Source: Brasenia schreberi
Taxonomy: Eukaryota; Streptophyta; Magnoliopsida; Nymphaeales; Cabombaceae
Length of the DNA: 64,000 bases
Assembly (NCBI GenBank): GCA_036023115.1
Contig: JAYKKT010000086.1
Coordinates: 15,577,501-15,641,500 of the forward strand
Direction of reading: 5' to 3'
In this document: positions 35,001 to 47,000 of the stretch, piece by piece
Numbering within the stretch: the first letter of the stretch is position 1
Layout of the letters: every line of letters starts with the position of its first letter
The notes under the pieces: generated by a model
Databases searched by the model: none
What the model saw: the letters and a program-made list of their open reading frames with translations, nothing else
What the model was told of the DNA's origin: nothing
Translations under genes and position numbers: made by a program

Positions 35001-38000
35001 TACAAGAAAAGACCGTATACATAATGAGGTTATTAGAAACAAATTAGGAGTGGCACCAATAAAGGATAAAATGAGAGAACATCGTTTAAGATGGTTTGGA
35101 CATATAGAAAGAAGATCAAAAGAAGAACCTGTAAGAAGGTTAGAAAAACTAAATTTGGAAAGTATTAAAAGAGGTAGAGGACGACCACAAAAGTGTTGGA
35201 AAGAAACAATAAAGAATGATCTAGCTTATTGGGAGTTAACTGCTAACATGGCACACGATAGGGATCTGTGGAAACAAAGAATTCATGTAGCCGACCCCGT
35301 CTAGTATGGGAAAAGGCTTAGTTGTTGTTGTTGTTGTATTGTGTTAGTGGAGTCTAAGGAAAAAGTTAATAGAAAATTGGAACTATGGAGAGAAACATTA
35401 GGAAGTAAAGGCTTCCGACTTAGTAGAACAAAGACAGAATATATGGAATGTAAGTTTGATCATTTGGTTACTTTAAGGGACATAGAAATTAAAATTGGCA
35501 CACATTGCATCCCCCAAAAGGAAGAATTCATGGAGATGTTGCGCATAGAATTAATGTTGGTTGGTTAAAATGAAGAGGAGCATAAAGTATTCTTTGTGAT
35601 AAGAAGATACCATTAAAGTTAAAAGGTAAATATTATAGAGCAACAATTAGACCTGCCATGTTTTATGGTTCTGAGTGTTGGGCAATTAATCGTCAACATG
35701 TACGAAAGATGTCTTTGACAGAAATGAAGAATTGGAGATGGATGAGTGGTCATATAAGAAAAGACCGTATACATAATGAGGTTATTAGAAATAAATTATG
35801 TGTGACACCAATAGAGGATAAAATGAGAGAATATCGTTTAAGGTGGTTTGAACATATAGAAAGAAGATAAAAAAAGAACTTGTAAGAAGGTATGAAAAAC
35901 TAGATTTTGAAAGTAATGAAAGAGGTAGAGGATGACCACAAAAGTGTTGGAAAGAAACAATAAAGAATGATCTAGCTTATTGTGACTTAACTGCTAACAT
36001 GGCAATTGATAGGGCTATGTGGAAACAAAGAATCCATGTAGCCGACCCCGTTTAATATGGGAAAAGGCTTAGTTGTTGTTTCCCAATTTTTTTAATTTGA
36101 AGTTTTGTATCATGGGCCGTAAAAACATGTTTACCAAAAATATTTTGAGAATTTTTTAAAGATTTTTCATCATGAGTCATACGAAAAGAGGCAAAGGAGT
36201 CTAAAAACCAAGACATACCTTGAGAAGTGAAGAAAACATTTTCGAAGATGCTTGTCTTTTCCTTAAGCATTTCTTCTATGTAGGCTTTGATGTTTTAAGG
36301 TAAGATTCTTCTATTTTTGTCTTCCAAGACTCCAACGTTTTCATATCATTGTCGAAGGAGAGGACAAGCGGTCTTAATGTGACCATTTTTCTTACAATAA
36401 CGGCAAATAGTGTTTTTATTTGGCCACGACACCACTGACTTCTTGCTTGATCAATTACCACCTTTTTGTCCTTTGAAGCTTTTGACGTGAGCAAGCTTGT
36501 ATGTCCTGACATATGCTATCGGCTTGGAAGTGATAAGAACAACTTCTTTTGCAATACTAATATTTTTCAATTTAGTTTCTTGCATAACTAGATTGGCTAA
36601 GAAGGTATCCCCTTTTGGTATAGGTTTCATATGAATCAAATTTGATCTAATATTTTCGAATTCATCTCTTAGACCCCGCATAAATAAGAAAAAATATTAA
36701 TTGTCCAAAAAATCTTGAAATTCATCCAATTTTTGAAGTTTTTCAAATTTATCAAAACTTTGAAGTTGATTTCATAATTGGAAAAATCATTGTGATACTC
36801 ACTAATGCTTAGGTTTCCCTTAAACATTATCATTCTTTCCATTAATTCTATTTGAAACATAAAGACATTTTGAGAATGAATCTTTTTCAAATGTTCTGAA
36901 GTTTCAAAGGCACTTTAAAACACACTAACTCAGTTTTTAAGTTTTTCATCAACATTTTGACAAATAATTCATGTTATTTTTGCATTCATTTTCTTCTAGA
37001 TTTTAAATCTTGTTTGTATTTTTCTTGGGTTTTAAGGATATCATCATCGTCTAAATTTTCAAAATCTAATTTTGGTTCTTGAATCGTTCTATCTATGTAA
37101 TCTCAATAATCTTTTGATAAAAAATAATTTTTCATGATTCTTGCTCAACTTTGATAGCAATTTGGGCAAAGAATGCACTTTAAGGACTTATTTTTACCTT
37201 CCATTTGAAGAAACAAAAGAGTTTGATGTTACCTCAAATTTTAGAACGTCAAATATCCAATATCACCAACTTTTCAATCTTAGCACGCTTCCCGATATGT
37301 TCTATTTCTTCAAAACAAGGCTCTCACAATTATCAATATTCGTAGTTGGAAGGAGTCCGATCACGTATCGTCAAGTATCAAACCAAAAGTCACGTACAAA
37401 CACACCCGAGAATGGGTCTTTCAAGTTAAAGAACCAACCAAAGTCACAAATCAAGCCAAATATCAAAGAGGTGTAAATCCAGCTTATTATTGAGATTGTA
37501 AAAGGCTCTATTTATAGAGAAAAATATACAACATTTACATGATGAAGAGGAATGAGAGAGAGGAGTGGTAGCCGTTTTGAACTAGCTGTTGGCCCTAGGG
37601 GCCAGGCCAGTTAGTCCAAGTTCAACGGGCCCTAGTGGCCCGTCTCCTATTACATATATTTTAACAATAACTTGTCAGTAGATATTGAACTGTGCCTTCC
37701 ATGTTTTACAGAGAAGACCACGGGCACCATAACCATGAATCATACTATGGTGAGCGTGACACAGATAGTCTGGTGAAGGTATGGATCCCACTTGAAGCCT
37801 TTCTGCATGTTCAAGCCAAAAAGTTCTGGATGACTATTGCCCGAAAATTTGAATTCTAGTGAATGGCCTGTTTGTCTTCTTGATGTGATGTACTGGATTT
37901 ATCATTGACAGGCAATGGAGGCACTAGTTGCAGCAATCCCAGTGGAATCTCACACGCTTGCATTGGAGCCCAAAACCAATGACACCAAGACTACAAAGCG

Positions 38001-41000
38001 ACCTGCACCAGCTTCTGGAGGCTGTAGAATAGAAGGTTTTGTGCGTGTTAAGAAGGTGTAGTTGGATTTTCTATTAAGTATTTATTTTGTTCCGTTTCTT
38101 GTTATTCCCAGGGTTCTCAACAGCTGGAGAACTATTAAGAATACCAGATTTTGATTTACACAGGGGTCCAAACAATAAGTATGAATTTGCAATGCTGACT
38201 TTGGTTGTAACGTTTCTGGTACTTGTTCATGCAATCTGTGAAGAAGGTTGGTTAGTGGACCTACTCATTTTGTAGACAATCAAACAATTTTATCCAAGAT
38301 AAATTGGAAAAGATAAGGAAAAAGCTTGTCTTCAGGAGCTACCAAAAGGAGCTCTGCTGCCTAAGCAGATGCATGATATCCTATTAAAAGCTTATGTTGA
38401 AAACAACAACAATAACAAAGCCTTTCCCATATTAGATGGGGTCGAAAAGCTTATGTTGAAAAAGTGAAAAGAAAATATTAACATGGTGACTTCTTCCTGC
38501 ATCGTCGTGTTCTGTTTTCCATAGTTGATCCAATGGCCGACCACCGTTAGAAGGTATCCTGTAGTGTCACTGTCTCATGTATTACTTCATCTATTTTGTA
38601 CTGTTCCTTTTGTATTTTTTTTGTTTATCTTTTGTGTTGAGGCAAGACAGCAAGTCTTCAACGGCTAGGAAATTTAGCTGTTGGGGATTCCAAAGGCCAA
38701 AAGGCTAGGTAATATTGGATGCTTGTGCTGGCCCCTTGCTACTTCCTGTAAATGCCTATAAATAAGACAGAATTTCTCCTTGTAAATTAAGCTGGTTTTT
38801 AGCTGAGTTATATGTGTGAATTCAAGGTTCTCTCAGTTCATTCCTGTGCTCCTTATTGTAAGGCTGTTTTGGCCTTGTATACTTAAATTTTGAGTGTTGA
38901 TATTGGAGGAATCCAAGACGTCAGTCACCAGTGTTAGTGACTGATTTATTCAACCTTCTAAGACAAAAGATTGCGTGGTACCATAGTTGGAAAGACTCCT
39001 ATTCGAAGAACTGCTGCTATCTTTTGTGGTTTGCAGTCGCTACTGTGCCCCAAGTGTTTGACAGAATTGCTGAAACGTGCTTTGGCTGATTGACATGTTG
39101 CTTAGGTGCTGTTCGCTGCATCTTTGATTTAGTTATTACAGCTTGGTTGATTTCAAGTCTGCAATGTGTGAAGCCACTGGTGCTTTACGAATTTGTGATC
39201 GTTTTTTGAAGCTCCTTTAAGATGGCTCTAACCATGGAAGACAAAATAGAGGCCACCAAATATGTTCTTAGTGATTCAAGTTATACTATATGGGCGCAAA
39301 ACATGGAGGATTACCAATATGCTAAAGATCTGTGGGACTATGTAGATGGCACAATCACTGAACCTACTCTTCTTGAAACAAAGCAAGGAGATGCCAAAGC
39401 CAAGGACGAGCTCGACAAGAAAAGAAAAGATTGGAAAAAAAACCTGATTAATTAGGTGTGACCATTTCAAATCGCATAGATGACAAAACAAAAGAGTGCA
39501 TAAAAAATGTCAAAGTGCTAAAGAAGTTTGGGACTTTTTAAAGAATCTGGAGTTTAATATAATATGGTTCGCCACTTTATTCTAAGAGAGCACCTTATTA
39601 GTTTGAAGCAAGGAGACAAGAATATACAGGATTATCATGGTGAGTTTACTAGTATTTGGAATCAACTTTTTTTTGTACCTTAGACAACTACTATCAAAAC
39701 ACTGATGAGGAATCTCGAAAACGGCAAGCTGATGAATACCTCTTTATGTTTCTTAGAGATCTAAGTGATGAGTTTGAGAATGTTTGGTCCACATTGTTGC
39801 ATAGCAAACCACTTCCCAAAGCAAAGGAAATCCCATCTAATTTGTCTATGGTTGAGCCAAGAATGGTGGAAGCAAGAGCAAGCAAGGATGTCGTGTTAGT
39901 AATATTCAAGGCAGCCAACATAAGAACCTAATTGCCTCCACCTTTTAGAAGCGATGGGAATGCCAAAAATGAAAATTTTATCATTGTAGAGGAGATGGAC
40001 ACGGAAGGAGTAAGTGCTCAAAGTTTGAGGAAAAAGAGAGTTGCTGGAGAAGGTGAGCAAATGTCTACTTTGCTAGTCATGCAAGAAAAGATAAAACAAC
40101 TTGAGGAGAAGTTTGAGGGGAAGTTTCTTTCTAGCATCGTGCTCTCCAACTCCACTTCTTCCCAAGCTAAACAATCTTGGCTCCTTGATTCTGGTGCCCC
40201 ATTTCATATGACTGGGGATGCGACTATTTTGACCGGGTGCACTAACAAGGTTTTGGCAAATGTTTTTCACTACCAATGGAACCAAATTAGGGGTTGAAAA
40301 TCCAAAACTTTACTAAATAAAAGATTTTGTGTTCCAAAACTTAGTGCTGTTCCAAAACTTAGTTTAAATTCTCTTTCGGTCTCTCAAATTTCCGACTATG
40401 GATATATTGCTTCTTTCACCTCTAATGGACGTCACCTATTTCATAAGGTAATTGGGTGAGACCATAGAGAGGGAGGACTCTACATGATGGATAGCTTATA
40501 AGTTTTAGGTTACCTCTAAAAAATAACTTACGTTTGTGGTGTAGAAATACATCATCTTGATTTTCAAAAACTTTTTAACTATCCCATGTTGATAAAGTGA
40601 AATAATTTTCTGGAAAAAATTGTATTATGGACAAAATGAAACATTTACTATTTCTCAAAGATCTTTTTATTCTTCTAAACCATTTGAGTTAATGCATTAT
40701 TATGTTTAGGGTTGAGCTCCAGTTCTAGTCTAAAGGTGGTTTTGTCTATTATGTTGTTTTTGTAGATGATTTTACTAGGCATATTTGGATATGTTTCATG
40801 AAAAGGAAATCAAAAGTATTCTAAATGTTTATGATTTCCATAAGTTGGTAAAAAATCAATTTGAGATGGATGTTAAAATTTTTAGATTGGATTTAAGGGA
40901 GAACTCATGTTGAAAAAACTTCAAAATTACTTAGAAGAATATGGCATTTAACATTGCGTCCCTCAAAAGTTTATGATGACTATATATTCATCATGGGAAT

Positions 41001-44000
41001 TAAGACTGATATACATTACATTCCTTAGAAAGAAAATTTTGAGTACATGAGGTCAGTTTTTTAGAGGCGATGAAAAATCGATAGAGATGTCACACATAAA
41101 ATTAATGATACAACAACAACTACGCCTTTTCCCATAAAATTAATGATATGACATGAAAATTAAGACTGATATACATTGCCTCCCTTAAAAAGAAAGTTTT
41201 AAGTACTTGAAGTAATTTTTTCATAGACAATAAAAAATTGACGGAGATGTCACACATAGAATTAATGCAAGTTGGTTAAAATAGAGAGTTGCATCACATA
41301 TCTTATGTGACAAGAAGATACAATTGAAGTTGGAAGGTAAATATTATAGAATTAAACCTGCTATATTATATGATGTTGAGTGTTGGCAATTAATCATCAA
41401 CATGTATAAAAAATGTCCTTGGTGGAAATGAATATGCTTAGATGGATGTGTTGTCTTACAAGGAAATGCTATATTATTAATGAGGTTATCATAGACAAAT
41501 TGTAAATGCCATTGATAGATGCGATGAAAAATAGTTTAAGATGGTTTGGACATGTGAAAAGACGATCAAAGAAAGCTCCGATAAAATGTGAGAAACTAGA
41601 TGGTGAAAATGTTAAAAAAGGAAAACCAAAAAAGAGTGTTGGAAGGAAATAATAAAGAATGATCTATCTTTTGTTGTTGAGTTGACTGTTAGCATAATAC
41701 AGGGTTGAGCTCTATCGAAACAAAAAATCCATGCAACCGACCCCATCTAATATGGGGAAAAGGCTTAGCTGTTGTTGTAATATGGCATTTAGCATTAGAA
41801 TTCTTGTTCAAAAACCCATAATAAAATGGTGAGAAAGCATAGACATTTTAGAGACCATCAAAACATTGCTTATTTTGAGTGGTGTTCCTGAGAACTTGCG
41901 GATTGAAGCTGTTCTTAAAGTTATTCTTACTTTTGTCAATTTAATAGATAGAATGCCATCAAAGGTCACAAACAATACTTCTTTAGTGAAAAGTTATTCA
42001 AAATCCTCCACAACTATAAACTTTCAAGAGTTTTAGGTTGTAGATGCTTTATCTATGCCGAGACAAATCATAAGCTGTCTTAATGTGCTATAGAATTTGT
42101 TTTCTTGGATATAGTTTGAGAGGAAAGGATACATGTGTTGTGTTCCTAGGAATGACAAGCAATATGTGTCAAAAGATGTCAAGTTCATCGAGAGAGAGTT
42201 CTCCTGCAAGGTAGATGAAAAGGATCACAAGCAATATTCCTTTGTTAAGAGATATCATAGGTAATGAATGCCTTGGTGAAAATTTATAGCTTTAAGCAAG
42301 CATGGGCAACCTAAAATCTCTGGAAGAAGATCTGAGTGATGATCATGTTGAATCTTTGGAGGGGGAGGATTATAGATCATCCCTAGAAACATCCATTCAG
42401 GAAAGACATTATTACTACATTCAACAAGTATTATGTTTGGAGAAACCCGTCATTCATAGCTTAGTTGTTCATGACCAAACCATTTCTGGAAAATCAAATA
42501 GGGAATCCAAACAACCAACTAGATTTGTTTCCTATGATACCTTTGGCTCTTAACATAACGCTCTCCTAGCAGCTGTATTTTCTCATGCAAAATCCAAAAA
42601 CTACGAATAAACTGGTTAGATGCAATCTAAGAACTAGAAGCTCTAGAAAATCCAAAACTTGATAAATGGTATTTAAACCTAAAGATAAGAAGATAGTAGG
42701 TTGTAAGTAGGTGTATATGATCAAGATCAAACTCTAGATAGGTATAAAGCTAGACTAGTGGCCACAGGATATATCCAAGAATATGTGGTTGATTATGAGA
42801 AAACATGTGCTCATGTAGCAAGAATTCCCACTGTTCATACTCATTTGTTATATATGCAATTAGGCAATAGGAAGTATGTCAAATGGATGTTAAGTATGCC
42901 TTCTTGAATGGATGGTTGAATGGAGGTATAGATGGAACCTCCTCCTAGTCTTTGTGTTTGAGATGTAACTATTCTGAAATTAAGAAAGGCCTTCTGTGGT
43001 TTAAAAAGGCTCTTAGAGTATGGTTTGAGAAATTTAGTAGTTTATGAATGGTGATTGTTTTACTTTATGTTATACTGACACTACTTTGTTTGTGAGGAAA
43101 ACTTGAAATATATTCTACTACTTTATGCTGACGATACGATTACTAAAGGAAGCGACCAAAGTGGTGTCAAGCATATTAAGAGTGAGCCTAGCAAAACCTC
43201 TGAAATGAAGGGCATGGGGTACCTCAAATCAGTGTTGTCTGACGCGTATCGTATCGTGTATCGTTTTGCTCCATGATATGGGTGTATAGTATCGTATCGT
43301 ACTTTAATATTAAAAAAATAAAATATAAATATAAAAAATTAGAAAAAATTAGAAAAAATCCAAAAAAAAAAATAGAAAAAATTAGGAAAAATCTGGTAAT
43401 TGCAAAGAATTCATATACTGCAAAGTTGAGTATATATTGATGATTTGATAATGATTCACCATTGAACAACTGAACAAAATTTACATATTTTGAAACAAAA
43501 AATGAAATACATTTACATTTACATATTGTAATTAGGATCATCAACTAAATAATTTTCATCTTCTCCTTGCTGAAGACCCTCATCACCACCTTATGCTTCG
43601 AAATCAAAATCTTCATCTCCTTGATAATGTTGTTGCACTCCTTCCAAATTAATCCATTCAATGTTTCTTCAGTTAGGAGGGCATTTTCTTCTTTATCTTC
43701 TATAATCCAGTCTTCTAATATATCAAAATTATTAAAACTTATTGGATCAAATTGACTTTCTTCTCTATTTACCTTTTTTAATTGCCTACAATAAAGAAAG
43801 ATAAATAATTAGTAAATAACATTAACAATTGAAGTCAAATAATTTATTGAATTGAATCTTTAAGTACTAACTAATATAAGATTACCTTTCGCGAAGCCGC
43901 ATGTTATAACGAATAAAAACTAAGTCATTCAGCCGCTTATGTTCAAACTTGTTGTACTTTTTTGTATGGATGTGTTCAAAGACACTCCAATTTCTTTCAC

Positions 44001-47000
44001 AACCCGTTGCACTATAGGTTTGACTCAGAACTCTTACTGCAAAATCTCTAAGGTTTGGGCAATCACTTTCAAACCTATTCCACCAAACATCTGTAGAAAA
44101 AGATAAACATTAGAGACTTAATCTACAATAATATAAGATTTAAGAAACTTAAATACATAGATAAACAATTTACCTGAGCGCATATTAGTTCGGTTGCAAA
44201 TTGCTATAGGCAAAACCATTAAGTGAAGAGCATTATCATAGATCTCCATCTCTCGATGTATAGCATATGCTCTAATCTCATCAGGGACTAATCTATCTAT
44301 ACAATCAATGATGCCTCGATTAACCAAATTGTCCCTTTTGAAGCTTGCTGAGTACCTGAATGTTGGGTTTAGATAATATGCAGTTGCATGAATAGGCTGA
44401 TGCAATTGTTTATTCCATCTATTATCTATAATTTTCCACACGGGTACATAATCTCTCTTTTTTCCATTAAAATTATTTCTAATAGCTTCTTTTACCCTAT
44501 CTATGGCTTTATAAAGGTAACCCATAGATAGTTTCTCCTCGCTATCAGTCAATCTCAAAACTTTTACTAAAAGACATGTAATCCTCAACAGTCTAACACA
44601 TGCATTCCAAAATGTACTCCTGAAGACTGTCTCTGAAATCTCATTCAATTTTCTGTTTCTTCTATTTTGAGGCAACTCTGCAAATTGTTGCCACTCATCT
44701 GAGAAGAACATTCTCTTCGAAGCTTGCTTTTGTCTGACAATACGCTGTACATATAAGAAATTAGTTGCAAACCGAGTTGCAACTGTACGAAGAAGCTCTG
44801 CACCATTTGTATATATTCTCATCATATACAATACAAAGGCTAAATTTGGTGATATCTTGGCAACACTTAGTTGTTGCCTTTATCTCATCCATCTCACCAA
44901 TATCTTCAAGGATGAGATCTAAACAATGGGTTGCTCATGGTGTCCAATAGAAAGTCCCATAAGTATCTGCTAACTCCTTCCCAATTGCTTTATAGTTAGT
45001 TGCTTTATGTGAATCAATTGGACTACATTCTGTAGCCCAACCTTGCATATCACCTTATCAAACTCTTGCCATAGGATCTCTGCAGTGTGCCTCTCCTCTG
45101 ACATGTCTAGAGATCTAAAAAACATAAGTCATTTAGGACATTAGATAAAAAAGTTTAGCAAGGTCCTTCCTCGCCTATCTGTCCATCCGTCTGCCATGAT
45201 AGTGCAACGTATCTCCTTCCATTACTCTCTCAAAGTCGAACAATATTCTTGCACTTCAATGACGGTCTTATCTAAGATCTTTCCTCTTAATTTCTGATAA
45301 GAGGGCATCTTGTATCCTGGACCAATATTAGCAATTGCATCTGCCATTGCTTGAAAATGAAAAACTATTTGCTGCATTAAATGGAATGCATGCATCATAA
45401 AACCATCTGCCTGATCATGCAGTTGTTCTGAAGCTATAGCAGCACGAATTTAAGGTTGAGCACCAGGTGTAGTGCTAGAAGAAAAAAATGAATGTATGCT
45501 AGCTCTTCCTCTACTCCTTCATGAGCTTCCTCTTCTATCACTTTCAAAATCTTTAGCAACCCTCTTTCCCTGTTTGGTGGTCGAGAACTGCTACTAACAA
45601 TCTGTGTTCTAGCATCTGAAAGAATACTATCAGTGAATTCAATAGCATCATCTTCCTCAAACATCCCTAATTCATCCTTTTGTTGTCTCATCTTTTGTAT
45701 ACTCTCAATCATCTGAAGACATTGCCATTTAATGCCTTCTGGCAAACTTCTAACTATGCTTGTACAAGGAGCAACTTCTTTTCTAGTCCCTGCTAGGTGA
45801 TGCTTCAATCGTTCTTTTCTAGTCCCTGCTAGGTGATGCTTCAATCGTGAAATTTCACCATTAACCACCTTCTCACAAAACATACATATGATCTTTAATC
45901 TTGAACCCTCAACTGGTATACCCCACTGCCATGCTGGATCATCAGACCAAGAATGGGAGTCTCTAACACCCCTTCCTGCCATCTCAATTGAGCACTTTAA
46001 TTCAATAAAAAACCTGAAAATAAAAGCACTTCGTAAATCCCCAATCTTCACATAACACTCAAATAGAGTGTCTACTACTTCATGAATGCAATAAAAATCA
46101 TATCCACACACTTAATAACTTCATATTTTGTCATTAAAAAAAGAAAAATGCAAATAATACAAAAAAACAATAAATACAAAGAAAAAATAAAGAAAAACAC
46201 TCAAAATATACCACAATCCGAGTTAGGAGGCTTGCACGGACACCGTAGAGCACGTTTTTGGACCCTTAAACCTCAAGGAGGAGGAGAATCATGAGAAGAA
46301 AGCGTGGAGAGCTCCAAAAAAAACATAGAAACCCACAAAAATGCGGGTTTCTGTTCGGCCATGGATCCTTTATATGGGTCCTTGGGCGTATCGTGTGATA
46401 CGACCCGTATCGCACAATACGACACGATAAACTGTATCTTACGATACATGTTACCGTATCGTATCGCGGTGCGATACGGACAACACTGCCTTAAATACTT
46501 TTTGGACATTGAAGTTGCTTCTTGAGACGGGGGTATTGTATGCCTCAAATGAAATTTGCTATAGATATTGTTCATAGATTTGGTCTTCCTTATGACAAGA
46601 GTTGATACTCGGAAGTTATTAACCATAAAATGAAGAAAAATAAAGTTTATAGATGGTAAACCTTTATCGGATCTAACTTTCTATCATCAAATAGTTGGTG
46701 TACTTACGCATCAAACTATTACTAGGCTTGATATAGTACATGTAATGTATATGATAAGTCAATTTCAACATGCTCCTACTATTATGTGCAAAGTGCATTA
46801 GTGTCAATAGTGAGATACATTAACTATACCAAAGAAAAGGGAGTACTTTTGTTATATTCTTCACTCTTTTAGTGTAATTGCTTATACTGATGTTGATTGG
46901 GGTGGTGACATTATAAGCATTGAACCATAGGGCATTGCATTTTCTTATGAGATTCTTTGGTGTCTTGGAGGTGCAACAAGCAACAACACCCAAGGATCAC

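Larger units (their letters stand above)
28108..36080 (+). mobile_element. RTE LINE copy 1, 5'-truncated, split by Copia D and LINE copy 2
   Basis: Three segments form one RT fragment and tail: 28108-28417, 33325-33386 and 35353-36080. The first reads [16 protein letters not shown], the second [18 protein letters not shown], and the third carries the RT C-terminus and the GTTGTT tail. The 5' end is approximate (28104-28112). No target-site duplication is evident around it, and the host Copia C has lost its integrase here. Numerous stops are present. Confidence 0.85.
26030..37666 (-). mobile_element. Copia-type LTR retrotransposon C with nested LINE and Copia insertions
   Basis: A perfect 5-bp target duplication ataac (26025-26029, 37667-37671) flanks diverged LTRs at 26030-26336 and about 37321-37666. 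The minus strand reads gag zinc knuckle and protease (about 36083-37140), then RT and RNase H (26334-28107). The intervening integrase is absent where the LINE at about 28108-36080 sits. Many stops and frameshifts are present. It opposes the host gene and makes up almost all of intron 9. Confidence 0.9.
40321..43229 (+). pseudogene. Copia E integrase and RT N-terminal part (strongly decayed)
   Basis: Fragments are recognisable despite many stops: [24 protein letters not shown], the IEHQ-type site split by the [12 protein letters not shown], then RT pieces [22 protein letters not shown] and [10 protein letters not shown]. The frame resumes past the hAT element at 46497. The LINE occupies 40956-41778. 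Confidence 0.75.

Noticed and set aside
44118..44831. A free-standing 237-codon host gene on the minus strand
   Set aside because: It is the core exon of the hAT transposase, bracketed by terminal inverted repeats and an 8-bp target duplication.
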